Shown piece by piece: positions 9,095 to 17,597 of a stretch of 64,000 nucleotides of DNA. The notes below the pieces were generated by a model. It ran no database searches. It saw only the letters and a program-made list of their open reading frames with translations, and had not been told where the DNA came from. The translations under genes and the position numbers were made by a program. The first letter of the stretch is position 1. Every line of letters starts with the position of its first letter. The DNA is from Streptomyces cinereus (lineage in GTDB: Bacteria > Pseudomonadota > Gammaproteobacteria > Pseudomonadales > Moraxellaceae): NCBI GenBank assembly GCA_014647715.1, contig BMPS01000001.1, positions 211,645 to 275,644 of the forward strand, in the 5' to 3' direction.

Positions 9095-9244
9095 ATGCAA
9101 TAGCCGATTGCTATCTATCAGCAAAATAATGCCTATCATGTCACGGTACCTGATATTAAAAGCATATCTGTAGTCGATAGTAGCATGGCAGGCGCGGTGT
9201 CTAACACAGATATGGCGGTAATGCCTAGTTTTGTTAATTTTTAA
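9095..9244 (+). pseudogene. HicB-like antitoxin remnant
   Basis: A 49-codon frame with a TAG at codon 3. Reading through it, the peptide has the HicB N-terminal pattern: M-x-(stop)-PIAIY, then NNAYHVTVPDI, then SVVDSSMAGAVSNTDMAV. This resembles HicB segments of the type VTVPDLPGCFSAGDTLEEA. It ends after about a third of a normal HicB and lacks the C-terminal domain. Just upstream (about 8978-9004) the frame LKQLGFEPV is faintly like a HicA segment, but no intact toxin gene exists. The match is from memory of the family pattern and not from a search. Confidence 0.42.
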
Positions 9245-9301
9245 GTTCAACCAAGCTCATATAGCGAGCATTTTATTTCGTTTTTTTATTAAGGTCATTT
9301 T

Positions 9302-10228
9302 ATGGCAATCAATGTTGTCATCAATCAACGTTATTTACAAATCCAACTCAAACAACTTGAAACCGTTTGGCAGACTGTGATTAATAATTACAATCTGAGC
9401 CAAGCCGCCAAAGTATTACATACCAGTCAATCAAGCCTTAGTAAGCATATTGCCGCGCTCGAAAGTCAGCTTCGGGCAGAAGTTTTTGTGCGTCAGGGTA
9501 AACGATTGGTGGGTCTATCCCCTATCGGTGAGCTGCTACTACCGCATATTGAAAAAATCTTTGTGGAAGTAAGGTCGATTGAAAATTTAACCTTAGATTT
9601 TCAAAATCCCCATCAGGGTGAGTTATCAATTGCCACGACGCATACCCAAGCACGTTATGTGTTGCCTTGGGTGGTACAGCGCTTTAAACAACAATTTCCC
9701 AATGTCCATCTAATTTTACATCAAGCTGACCCCGAGTCGATTGCCAATATGGTAGCACAAGGTCAAGCCGACATTGGCATCGCAACTGAATCGCTACTTG
9801 CGCACGATAATCTACACTGTATTCGCTATTATGATTGGTATCATCATGTGATTGTGCCAGTGGGACATGAGCTTGAGAGTCGCACTGAGATTGATATCCA
9901 AACTTTAGCGAAATATCCGATTATCACTTATCACGGCGGTTTTACGGGTCGTGGTGCGATTGATAGAGCCTTTAGCGCGGCAGAACTGACGCCTAATATT
10001 GTACTTACTGCTTTGGATGCCGATGTGATTAGTACCTATGTCGGTATTGGTATGGGCGTGGGCACAATTGCTGAAATGGCATTTGAAGGTCAGCATTATC
10101 GCAATCTTGTCAAAATTCCAACGAAAATTTTTGGAAAACATGTGACGTGGATAGCTACCCGTGTCGATGGCGATATCCGTAATTTTGGCAAAGCTTTCAT
10201 TGATATTTGTCAGCAACAATTTGGGTGA
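9302..10228 (+). CDS. cysB: LysR-type regulator of the CysB/Cbl group
   Basis: Transcriptional activator; CysB-group proteins control sulfur assimilation genes and respond to O-acetylserine or N-acetylserine. The 308 residues comprise an N-terminal winged helix-turn-helix (NLSQAAKVLHTSQSSLSKHI) and a periplasmic-binding-like effector domain. The effector domain carries the CysB-specific strings IATTHTQARYVLPWV and QGQADIGIATE. The length is close to CysB (324). An AAGG ribosome binding site stands upstream of the ATG. It is followed on the same strand by a flavin-dependent oxidoreductase 46 bases later, which might be co-transcribed. Assignment to the CysB/Cbl group is firm; choosing CysB over Cbl is inference. 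Confidence 0.85.
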   Translation: MAINVVINQRYLQIQLKQLETVWQTVINNYNLSQAAKVLHTSQSSLSKHIAALESQLRAEVFVRQGKRLVGLSPIGELLLPHIEKIFVEVRSIENLTLDFQNPHQGELSIATTHTQARYVLPWVVQRFKQQFPNVHLILHQADPESIANMVAQGQADIGIATESLLAHDNLHCIRYYDWYHHVIVPVGHELESRTEIDIQTLAKYPIITYHGGFTGRGAIDRAFSAAELTPNIVLTALDADVISTYVGIGMGVGTIAEMAFEGQHYRNLVKIPTKIFGKHVTWIATRVDGDIRNFGKAFIDICQQQFG

Positions 10229-10274
10229 TTGATTTTTTTGGATTCGCCATTATAAAGGGACTACTATTCTTTTT

Positions 10275-11300
10275 ATGATGACTACAATGATGACAAAGAT
10301 GACCAAACAAATCCCTATTTCATTTTTAGACCTTGTTCCTGTACCTGAAGGCAGTGACGCCAAAAACGCGCTGAAGCAAGCAGTGACTGTTGCCCAAACT
10401 GCCGAACAAGTAGGTTTTAACCGCTATTGGCTGGCTGAGCACCACAACATGCGCGGCATTGCCAGTACTGCAACCAGTGTGTTGCTAGCTCACATTGGCG
10501 CTCACACCTCAACGATACGAATTGGCTCAGGTGGTATCATGTTGCCTAACCATGCGCCCTTAGTGGTCGCAGAACAGTTTGGTACGTTAGCCACTTTGTA
10601 TGGCGAACGTATCGATCTTGGCGTCGGCCGTGCCCCTGGTACCGATGGGGCAACCTTCCTTGCCTTGCGCCGCACCATGAATGATGCCGAAAACTTCCCG
10701 CAAGATGTGCAAGAGCTAATGCATTATTTTGACCCGCTCGATGGTCAGACAGTGACTGCCATGCCTGCTAATGGCTTAAATGTCCCTGTTTGGATTTTAG
10801 GGTCGTCTTTATTTGGTGCCAGTCTTGCTGCTGCATTAGGCTTGCCTTATGTATTTGCGTCGCATTTTGCGCCGCAGATGTTATCGCAAGCGGTAACATT
10901 GTACCGTGAGAATTTCAAGCCGTCTCGCTACTTGCAACAACCTTATGTAATGGTAGCAAGTAACTTGCTATTGGCCGACACCGACGAGGAAGCCGCTTAC
11001 CAATTCACCTCAGCGCAGCAAAGTTTTGTCCATTTGCGCCGTGGTAAACCCTCACAAATGCCAAAACCGATTGAGAATATTGAGGCTTTTTGGACATCTG
11101 CAGAGAAATACATGGTTGAATCGTCGTTGGCAATTTCGTTTGTCGGTACACCTGATAGTGTCAAACCAAAACTTGACCATTTTCTTGAGACTATCCGCCC
11201 TGATGAATTGATTGTCACTTGTAATATTTATGACCAACAAGCCCGCCTTAACTCATTATCTTTGGTGAAAGCGCTTGATTTATTTAGCTTAAACAGCTAA
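10275..11300 (+). CDS. LLM-class flavin-dependent oxidoreductase (YhbW-like)
   Basis: Luciferase-like monooxygenase fold protein, probably FMN-dependent; the substrate is unknown. The 341 residues show the YhbW-type strings [36 protein letters not shown] and [14 protein letters not shown], which are hallmarks of the bacterial-luciferase-like group without a known substrate. Several in-frame ATG codons crowd the N-terminus (M, M, M, M, M within 12 residues), so the exact start is uncertain. AAAGGGA lies about 14 bases before 10275. Because it follows a CysB-like regulator, a link to organosulfur metabolism, as for some sulfonate monooxygenases, is possible but unproven. A bidirectional terminator follows. 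Confidence 0.82.
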   Translation: MMTTMMTKMTKQIPISFLDLVPVPEGSDAKNALKQAVTVAQTAEQVGFNRYWLAEHHNMRGIASTATSVLLAHIGAHTSTIRIGSGGIMLPNHAPLVVAEQFGTLATLYGERIDLGVGRAPGTDGATFLALRRTMNDAENFPQDVQELMHYFDPLDGQTVTAMPANGLNVPVWILGSSLFGASLAAALGLPYVFASHFAPQMLSQAVTLYRENFKPSRYLQQPYVMVASNLLLADTDEEAAYQFTSAQQSFVHLRRGKPSQMPKPIENIEAFWTSAEKYMVESSLAISFVGTPDSVKPKLDHFLETIRPDELIVTCNIYDQQARLNSLSLVKALDLFSLNS

Positions 11301-11324
11301 TCATAACCATAAAAACGCAAACCA

Positions 11325-11357
11325 CAAAAAAGCCCAAGATTAACTTGGGCTTTTTTA
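11325..11357. terminator. Bidirectional terminator between the LLM oxidoreductase and kdsB
   Basis: AGCCCAAG (11331-11338), loop ATTAA, CTTGGGCT (11344-11351), with an A run before and a T run after. It can stop transcripts from both converging genes; it ends right at the kdsB stop. Confidence 0.85.
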
Positions 11358-12152
11358 TTATTTCAATAATTCTGATAACGCCAACTCATTGAGCCGATCC
11401 AAATCCTCTTGCGTGTCTACACCGGGCGGCAACAATTCTGAAGCGATATCAATGGCTATACGCATGCCTTGCTCCAAAATACGCAATTGTTCCAATGATT
11501 CAAGCTGCTCTAGCTCGCCTTGCTGCCAAACACTAAATTGTTGTAACAAACTGACCCGATAAGCATAAATGCCTAGGTGTCGGTAAGCGTTTTTTGGCGC
11601 GCTATTTTTATCACTGGCTGGCTGGTCGGTCAACAATGCTGTATGGCGATCGCAAGGAATGGGCGCTCGGCTAAAATACAAGGCTTCCTTGTGGGCATTT
11701 TTGACGACTTTGACCACCGATGGTCGTAAAAACTCTTCAACGCTTTGGATGGGTTCAGCCAAAGTCGCCATCACGCAATCTTTTTTTTGTAGCAGAAGCT
11801 CAGTCACTTGTTTGATAAGTCCTGCAGGCACGAGTGGTTCATCGCCTTGCATATTAATCACGATATCTTCAGTTGACCACTGCTGAAGTCTGGCTACTTC
11901 AGCAAGCCTATCAGTGCCAGACGCATGATTGGGGTCAGTCATGATGACATTTGCCCCATAGTCTTGACACAGTTTAGCGATGCTATCATCATCTGTTGCC
12001 ACAAAAATATCATCGGCAATTCCCGCCGATTTCACCGCATTGGCACGATCAATCACCCATAGAATCATCGGCTTGCCATGAATTTCTAATAGTGGTTTGT
12101 TGGGTAGTCGGGTACTTTTTAGACGGGCTGGTATAACCAAATGTTTTAACAT
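11358..12152 (-). CDS. kdsB: 3-deoxy-manno-octulosonate cytidylyltransferase KdsB
   Basis: Makes CMP-Kdo from CTP and Kdo, activating the sugar for transfer to lipid A. The 264-residue protein starts with the nucleotidyltransferase motif [15 protein letters not shown] and carries the conserved NMQGDEPL and [10 protein letters not shown] strings. It is the last gene of the leftward exbB-exbD-msbA-lpxK-kdsB cluster, 21 bases after lpxK, and ends at a bidirectional terminator. An AGGA ribosome binding site precedes the ATG. Confidence 0.95.
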   Translation of the reverse strand: MLKHLVIPARLKSTRLPNKPLLEIHGKPMILWVIDRANAVKSAGIADDIFVATDDDSIAKLCQDYGANVIMTDPNHASGTDRLAEVARLQQWSTEDIVINMQGDEPLVPAGLIKQVTELLLQKKDCVMATLAEPIQSVEEFLRPSVVKVVKNAHKEALYFSRAPIPCDRHTALLTDQPASDKNSAPKNAYRHLGIYAYRVSLLQQFSVWQQGELEQLESLEQLRILEQGMRIAIDIASELLPPGVDTQEDLDRLNELALSELLK

Positions 12153-12173
12153 ATTGTATTTCCTACAAGTTTT

Positions 12174-13277
12174 TTAATTGTCAGCATTGTCAGCAAGGGT
12201 AACCAATTCACCGATTTGTCGGTCGATTAACGCATAAAAGGCGGCTGATAATTCAGCTTCTACCGGTAACACCCATATGGTTGTTGCAATGTCATTTTTC
12301 TCATGACCTTGGGCGAACATGACACGCAATTTGACTGCATCCTTATCGGTGACGATAATCGGTAACTTTGGCAAGTTGGCAAAATCTTGCAAACTATAAC
12401 TGTGATGGTCATTTAGTGGCATCGGTATGATGTCAAACCCTAATTGGCTTAGGCTATTAAAAAAACGCTGCGGCAATCCAATCCCCGTCATGGCAATCAC
12501 TTGTTGGGCAGGTAAGCTATTTTGCGAAGGCGTTTTAAAAAAAGGTGTTTTAAATAAAGGCTCTAATGGTTTTTGTAGCAAACGCATACGAACATCGGGT
12601 GATATGCTATGGCAATTATTGCTTAGGCTATTTGAAAAATGGGTTAAAGCCTGAGTATCCTGCCAATCACTTTGGTGAAATATGACGGTGGTATTGGGCT
12701 GATACAGGCGCTTAATCGGTTCGCGCAGAAAGCCTGTGGGCAATAGCTGGCGGTTACCAAAGCCGCGATCGGCATCGACGACAATCCAGTTTTCATCCCT
12801 ATCCAAGGCAAAATGTTGCAGTCCATCATCCGCCAAAATAAGTTGAATGCTTGGGAACTGCTTAAGCAATAACTCAATTGCCTGCCCGCGGTTTGGACAG
12901 ACTGCCATTGGCACGCCTGTACGCTGCACAATCAGACACGGCTCATCACCAACGTCACTGGGCTTTGAATTCGCTGTCACCATACAAGGCATCAGCTTGG
13001 GTTGTCCGCCGTAGCCACGACTGATGACGCCGACCGTCAGCCCTTTTTGCTGCAGGTAGGTTACCACTTCAATGATTAGCGGCGTCTTGCCGCTACCGCC
13101 AACCGTGATATTGCCCACTACAATGACGGGCACGTTGGGATAATAAACGGGTTTTAGCCCTAACCGATAAATAGTTTTATTGAGCCAAAAAACCAATCCA
13201 TACAACCAAGACACGGGCAATAACAACCATAGCCAGAGAGATTTTTTGCGCCATGCCTGTAGTAGTGTCTGTTGCAT
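12174..13277 (-). CDS. lpxK: Tetraacyldisaccharide 4'-kinase LpxK
   Basis: Phosphorylates the lipid A precursor at the 4' position, on the inner face of the inner membrane. The 367 residues have an N-terminal membrane-anchoring segment (residues 13-33) followed by a P-loop GGSGKTP (60-66), then GVISRGYGG and the acidic LADDGLQH segment typical of the family. Its ATG overlaps the msbA stop by one base (TAATG), implying translational coupling. Two copies of the dispersed word GCTTAGGCTATTT lie inside and both encode Asn-Ser-Leu-Ser (SNSLSNN and FNSLSQL), in C-terminal half segments that look variable. Confidence 0.94.
   Translation of the reverse strand: MQQTLLQAWRKKSLWLWLLLPVSWLYGLVFWLNKTIYRLGLKPVYYPNVPVIVVGNITVGGSGKTPLIIEVVTYLQQKGLTVGVISRGYGGQPKLMPCMVTANSKPSDVGDEPCLIVQRTGVPMAVCPNRGQAIELLLKQFPSIQLILADDGLQHFALDRDENWIVVDADRGFGNRQLLPTGFLREPIKRLYQPNTTVIFHQSDWQDTQALTHFSNSLSNNCHSISPDVRMRLLQKPLEPLFKTPFFKTPSQNSLPAQQVIAMTGIGLPQRFFNSLSQLGFDIIPMPLNDHHSYSLQDFANLPKLPIIVTDKDAVKLRVMFAQGHEKNDIATTIWVLPVEAELSAAFYALIDRQIGELVTLADNADN
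12447..12459 (+). repeat. Dispersed word, copy 4 (GCTTAGGCTATTA)
   Basis: Matches 12 of 13 bases, inside lpxK, read as Asn-Ser-Leu-Ser on the coding strand. Confidence 0.7.
12621..12633 (+). repeat. Dispersed word GCTTAGGCTATTT, copy 5
   Basis: Exact copy inside lpxK, 174 bases from copy 4 and in the same orientation; also read as Asn-Ser-Leu-Ser. Confidence 0.75.
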
Positions 13278-15040
13278 TAGCTTGACAATATATCCTCTTC
13301 AAAATGACGCTCATACAACTTGGCATACGTACCTTGCGCGGCTAGCAAACTGTCGTGGGTACCGACTTCAATAATTTCACCGTTATCCATGACCACGATT
13401 TTATCGGCATTCTGGATGGTCGTTAATCGGTGCGCGATAACGATGGTGGTTCTGCCATGCATGACGCGCTCCAGCGCTTTTTGGATATAAAATTCTGATT
13501 CGTTATCTAACGCGCTCGTGGCTTCATCCAAAATCAAGATAGGCGCATCCTTTAGCAGGGCACGTGCAATAGATAAGCGTTGGCGTTGTCCGCCAGATAA
13601 CTGCAGACCCTGTGAGCCAATCTTTGATTGGTAACCCTGCGGCAACTGCATGATAAAATCGTGCGCAAAGGCTGATTTTGCGGCATCAATCACTTGCTCC
13701 GACGTTCGGTTAGATAATTCGCCATAGGCGATATTGTTGTGGATAGAGGTATCAAACAGTACCACTTGTTGGTTGACGCTGGCAATCTGACTACGCAGTG
13801 AATGTAATGTCAAATCTTCGATAGCGACATCGTCAAGATAAATATTGCCCTTTGTGGGCTCTAGCGCACGCATCAGACAGTTGACTAGGGTAGTTTTACC
13901 TGCGCCACTTCGACCGATTAACGCCACGGTTTCACCGGGATTGACCACCAAATTCACGTTATTGAGCGCTTGTTTGCCATCTTCAAAAGTGACGCTTAGG
14001 TTGTTAAGTACTATTTTACCGCTCAGGGTTTTTTCAACCTTGCCAGTGTCTTTTTCTTCGGCTTCATCGAGCATCTCAAATATAGAATCCGCCGCCGCCA
14101 AACCTTTTTGCAAGCCTTGATTGATATCGGTCAACGAGCGCACGGGTTTGCTCAGTAGCCCTGCCGCGCTGATATAGGCGATAAACTCGCCTGCGGTGGT
14201 ATCGCCTAATACATTGGGTCTTAATGCAATCCATACCACCACCGCCATGGCGCACGCCATCAATAATTGAATTAATGGGGTATTGATGCTATTGGTCACC
14301 ACCACCTTTAGACCTTGTTTCAGATTGGTTAAAGAGGCGTTATTAAACCGCGTCAGCTCATTTTGCTGACCGCCATAATTTTTGACCACTTGGTAGCCTG
14401 TGATGACTTCATTGGTAATATGACTGACTTCACCCATGGATTTTTGAATACCGCGCGACAGCTTGCGAAAGCGTTTACTGGCTTTACCGACTAACAATAA
14501 AATCGGCGGCAATACCACAAACAACGACAGGCTTAATTTCCAATTACTGTAAAGCAAAAACGCCAACAACCCAATCACGGTCAAACCATCGCGTAACAAG
14601 GTTTTGAGCGTATCTGTACCCGCCGCAGTGACTTGCTCGACATCAAAGATTAATTTTGCAGAAATCTGACCGGCATTGTGGTTGAGATAAAATTGGCTGG
14701 GTAATCTGAGCAATTTTGAAAACACTTGCATACGCAGCTGATAGACGACATTGCGTGAAATCACTGCGCTAAAGTAATTACCTAAAAATGAGCTAAGTCC
14801 GCGCAGTACAAACAACAATACGATTAAAGCTGGAAAAAGATTGATATGCGCTTGATCATGTTCATTAATTGCATCAATAATGAATTTGACCAGCTTGGCA
14901 ATACCCACTTCGGTGCCTGCATTTAAGGTAAAGCCAATGACGACTAGCGTCATCGCCCACCAATACGGCTTGAGATAACCTAGCAATCTTCGATAGGTCT
15001 GCCAACGTGGGTGAGCATTGGAAGGTTTTGAAACGGTCAT
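13277..15040 (-). CDS. msbA: Lipid A export ABC transporter MsbA
   Basis: Homodimeric ABC exporter that flips core-lipid A across the inner membrane. The 587-residue half-transporter has an N-terminal six-helix membrane domain (about 25-300) and a nucleotide-binding domain with Walker A GRSGAGKTT (376-384), signature LSGGQ (481-485), Walker B ILILDE (501-506) and the H-loop in AHRLTT. The length matches MsbA (582 in E. coli). It sits between exbD and lpxK, as in related gammaproteobacteria where msbA and lpxK are coupled. Confidence 0.94.
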   Translation of the reverse strand: MTVSKPSNAHPRWQTYRRLLGYLKPYWWAMTLVVIGFTLNAGTEVGIAKLVKFIIDAINEHDQAHINLFPALIVLLFVLRGLSSFLGNYFSAVISRNVVYQLRMQVFSKLLRLPSQFYLNHNAGQISAKLIFDVEQVTAAGTDTLKTLLRDGLTVIGLLAFLLYSNWKLSLSLFVVLPPILLLVGKASKRFRKLSRGIQKSMGEVSHITNEVITGYQVVKNYGGQQNELTRFNNASLTNLKQGLKVVVTNSINTPLIQLLMACAMAVVVWIALRPNVLGDTTAGEFIAYISAAGLLSKPVRSLTDINQGLQKGLAAADSIFEMLDEAEEKDTGKVEKTLSGKIVLNNLSVTFEDGKQALNNVNLVVNPGETVALIGRSGAGKTTLVNCLMRALEPTKGNIYLDDVAIEDLTLHSLRSQIASVNQQVVLFDTSIHNNIAYGELSNRTSEQVIDAAKSAFAHDFIMQLPQGYQSKIGSQGLQLSGGQRQRLSIARALLKDAPILILDEATSALDNESEFYIQKALERVMHGRTTIVIAHRLTTIQNADKIVVMDNGEIIEVGTHDSLLAAQGTYAKLYERHFEEDILSS

Positions 15041-15103
15041 AGCATCTCAATATATAAAAGAACGACTTAACAGCTATTGTATCAGCAAATTGAACAATAA
15101 AAA

Positions 15104-15559
15104 TTATTTGGCATCTGGCGCTGGGGCAATATTACTATCGAGCGAAGTAGCGGGTATCACGGTACTGATATTTAAATTCATAAAGCCCATTTTACCCGCT
15201 ATATCCATCACCTTAACCACCGACTGGTGACTGGTCTCGGCATCCGCAGAGATAACAAATAGCTGCTTTCGGTCTTCACCTGCTTCTTGGCGGATCATCG
15301 CTGTCAATTCAGCTTCGCCATTGCCAGATAAAGCAATGCCATTGACCAAATAGCTACCATCTTTTTGCACCGCGATTTCAATGCGTTTGCTTTTCTCAGT
15401 AATCGGTACGCCTTCTGCTTGCGGCAAAATGATATTGAGTTTACTAAAATGGTTAAAGGTGGTCGACAGCAGTAGAAAAACAATCAAAAACAGTAAGCAA
15501 TCAATCATCGGGGTAAGATTGATTTCTAAAGGTTCGACCGTGGGTTTACGAAATCGCAT
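15104..15559 (-). CDS. exbD: Biopolymer transport protein ExbD/TolR
   Basis: Proton-channel partner of ExbB in TonB-type energy transduction at the inner membrane. The 151 residues include a single N-terminal transmembrane helix holding the conserved Asp in LTPMIDCLLFLIVF, and a periplasmic C-terminal domain with the repeated pattern of ExbD/TolR. It lies 30 bases downstream of exbB. No tonB is visible here, so which TonB it serves is unknown. Its link to the msbA-lpxK block is a common arrangement. Confidence 0.9.
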   Translation of the reverse strand: MRFRKPTVEPLEINLTPMIDCLLFLIVFLLLSTTFNHFSKLNIILPQAEGVPITEKSKRIEIAVQKDGSYLVNGIALSGNGEAELTAMIRQEAGEDRKQLFVISADAETSHQSVVKVMDIAGKMGFMNLNISTVIPATSLDSNIAPAPDAK

Positions 15560-15589
15560 GGGTTGACTCTTTTACGCAGCTATACGCAA

Positions 15590-16213
15590 CTAACGAGGCG
15601 TGATTAGACCATTGTCCAGTAATTCTTGCATCATCAAACCCGCTTCTTGTTCAAACGCCGCATTAATATCAATGATACGGCGATGAAAAATACGGTACGC
15701 CATCACCGCAGGTATGGCAACGAGCATACCCCCTGCTGTGGTAATCAGCGCTTGCGATACGCCAGCTGCCAGCATGGTCGGATCTTGCATTGCGCCTTCA
15801 GTAATCGCTAAGAATGATGAAATAATCCCCAGTACGGTACCTAAAAGACCCAACAATGGCGCGATAGCACCGATGGTACCCAGCATATTGATATGTTTTT
15901 CTAATTGGTGGATGGTGATACTGGCGCGGTTTTCCATATGCATGGTCATTGAATCAATCCCATGCTGGCGATTCATGAGTCCTGCAGCGAGGATATCACC
16001 CAAAGGCGAATTGAGTTTGACATTCTCAAGCGATTCACGATCAATATCGCCCTGCTCAATCAGCCGCTGCATCAATTGTTCACGCAGATGGGCGGGTGTC
16101 ACTGTACTGACTTTAAGTTTTATCGCGCGCTCAATGATGATAATCAACATCAAAATCGAACTCAGGACAATGGGCCACATCAACCAACCGCCTGCTTTAA
16201 CTAATTCCCACAT
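15590..16213 (-). CDS. exbB: MotA/TolQ/ExbB proton channel protein ExbB
   Basis: Inner-membrane channel subunit that pairs with ExbD to use the proton motive force. The 207-residue protein has one N-terminal helix (WPIVLSSILMLIIIIERAI) and two later helices separated by a cytoplasmic loop. The family motif GAIAPLLGLLGTVLGIISSF and the ITTAGGMLVAIPAV helix are both present. It is the first gene of the leftward envelope cluster. No clear promoter was picked out in the 50 bases between it and parB. Confidence 0.92.
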   Translation of the reverse strand: MWELVKAGGWLMWPIVLSSILMLIIIIERAIKLKVSTVTPAHLREQLMQRLIEQGDIDRESLENVKLNSPLGDILAAGLMNRQHGIDSMTMHMENRASITIHQLEKHINMLGTIGAIAPLLGLLGTVLGIISSFLAITEGAMQDPTMLAAGVSQALITTAGGMLVAIPAVMAYRIFHRRIIDINAAFEQEAGLMMQELLDNGLITPR

Positions 16214-16263
16214 CGGTTATACTGCCTTTGCATGTCAATGATTAATAAATTGAGAAAACTAAT

Positions 16264-17412
16264 CTAATGCTCAAGTTGCGACTGGAACTGCACAATCAAA
16301 GCTTGTAATTCTTCTTCATTGTGAAAAAATATCTCAATACTCCCCTTACCTTTTGAGGAGCCTTTGATTTTTACCACGGCACCGAGTTGTTCAGAGAGGT
16401 GTTGGTTTAGTCGTAGCCTATCATAATCAATTTCTTGGCTTTGTGTCGGCGCTTTTGGATTTAAAATGTCTTTGACTAACGCTTCAGTCTGACGAACGGT
16501 CAATTGACCCTGTATAATTTTTTTGGCAATAACAGGCTGCTGTTTGGGTGACAGCGACAATAATGCCCTGGCATGCCCCATATCCATTTGCCCTTCGTTT
16601 AGCGCTTGTTTGACATCGTCATGTAATTGGTTCAAACGCAGCAAATTAGAAACCGTTGTTCTCGCCTTACCGACCACATCCGCAATTTGCGAATGACTCA
16701 TGCCAAATTCATCATGAAAACGCTGCAATGCGGCAGCCTGTTCCATGACGCTCAAATCTTCCCGTTGTATGTTTTCAATCAATGCCAAAGCGATTGCCAA
16801 GTCATCTGACATTGGGCGCATGATGGCGGGTATATGGGTTAAACCTGCAATTTGCGCCGCACGCCAGCGACGTTCACCGGCGATAATTTCATGGGTAATC
16901 GGGGAATTGGGCAATACTTTGGCTAAGGGTCGAATCACAATGGGCTGCATCACGCCATGCTGCTTGATAGACGTTGCCAGCTCTTGCAAGGCATCTTCAT
17001 CCAAATCAATGCGCGGCTGATACTTGCCACGCTGCAAATACGCGACATTGATATGCATCAAATTTAACCCAGCCACATTACTACTATCATTACTATTATC
17101 ATTGGCATCGTTATTTATGGGTGCGTTACGGGTATTGGAATCTAGTGTCTTGGTGGGTTTTGGGGTTGCCGCCGCTGTGGGCGATTTTCTGGCTACAGCT
17201 ATAGTGTCGCTAGCTTCGGCTGATTCATCATCTGAGACATTTTGCCCATCATCGGTTGACTTGGCATTTAGTTTTTCAGCGCTTTTAGCGTCATCGACAG
17301 AGGCTCGAACACTCGCATCGATTAGATTACCGGTAATCAATTTTTCTGTTTTGATTGAGCCGAGTAATGCATCAAGTCCTCGATTTGATGCCAATCCACG
17401 CTTTTTAACCAT
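16264..17412 (-). CDS. parB: Chromosome partitioning protein ParB
   Basis: Centromere-binding CTPase that loads on parS sites and works with ParA in chromosome segregation. The 382 residues begin with the typical RGLASNRGLDALLG N-terminus. An unusually long acidic, Ala/Asp/Asn-rich linker follows (about 30-115). Next come the ParB domain with the GERRWRAAQ motif (CTP-binding box), a helix-turn-helix (HSQIADVVGKARTTVSN) and a C-terminal dimerisation region. It is separated from parA by 178 bases that hold a strong terminator for parA and a possible promoter for parB. No parS palindrome was noticed in this window. Confidence 0.94.
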   Translation of the reverse strand: MVKKRGLASNRGLDALLGSIKTEKLITGNLIDASVRASVDDAKSAEKLNAKSTDDGQNVSDDESAEASDTIAVARKSPTAAATPKPTKTLDSNTRNAPINNDANDNSNDSSNVAGLNLMHINVAYLQRGKYQPRIDLDEDALQELATSIKQHGVMQPIVIRPLAKVLPNSPITHEIIAGERRWRAAQIAGLTHIPAIMRPMSDDLAIALALIENIQREDLSVMEQAAALQRFHDEFGMSHSQIADVVGKARTTVSNLLRLNQLHDDVKQALNEGQMDMGHARALLSLSPKQQPVIAKKIIQGQLTVRQTEALVKDILNPKAPTQSQEIDYDRLRLNQHLSEQLGAVVKIKGSSKGKGSIEIFFHNEEELQALIVQFQSQLEH

Positions 17413-17491
17413 GTCGAAATTCCCAATGCCATTAAATAGTTAAAAATGACTGATAAAAAATTAAACCAATGCCGCCATTTTTGAACTGGCT

Positions 17492-17520
17492 ATTTTAGCA
17501 GATTCGCCATAGCTTGAAAA
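17492..17520 (-). promoter_or_regulatory. Possible parB promoter (extended -10)
   Basis: On the minus strand TTTTCA (17515-17520), a 17-base spacer and TAAAAT preceded by TGC (TGCTAAAAT, 17492-17500). It would give parB its own start downstream of the parA terminator. Found by eye. Confidence 0.4.
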
Positions 17521-17565
17521 ATAGTTTCATTGCTTTTGCCAGTGCGCACTTGCCAACAAGTTAAC

Positions 17566-17597
17566 AAAAAAAGTGCCTAAACAGCTTAATTTAGGCA
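17566..17597 (-). terminator. Rho-independent terminator after parA
   Basis: TGCCTAAA (17590-17597 read on the minus strand), an eight-base loop, TTTAGGCA, one base, then seven T. The stem begins within the parA stop region, so it immediately follows the gene and lies before parB. Confidence 0.8.

Noticed and set aside
8852..9250. A 132-residue minus-strand open frame
   Set aside because: It is His/Arg/Tyr-rich with no family pattern, and it is antisense to the region whose plus strand has a HicB-like remnant.
15714..16241. A 175-residue plus-strand open frame
   Set aside because: It is the mirror of exbB, a clear MotA/TolQ/ExbB gene on the other strand.
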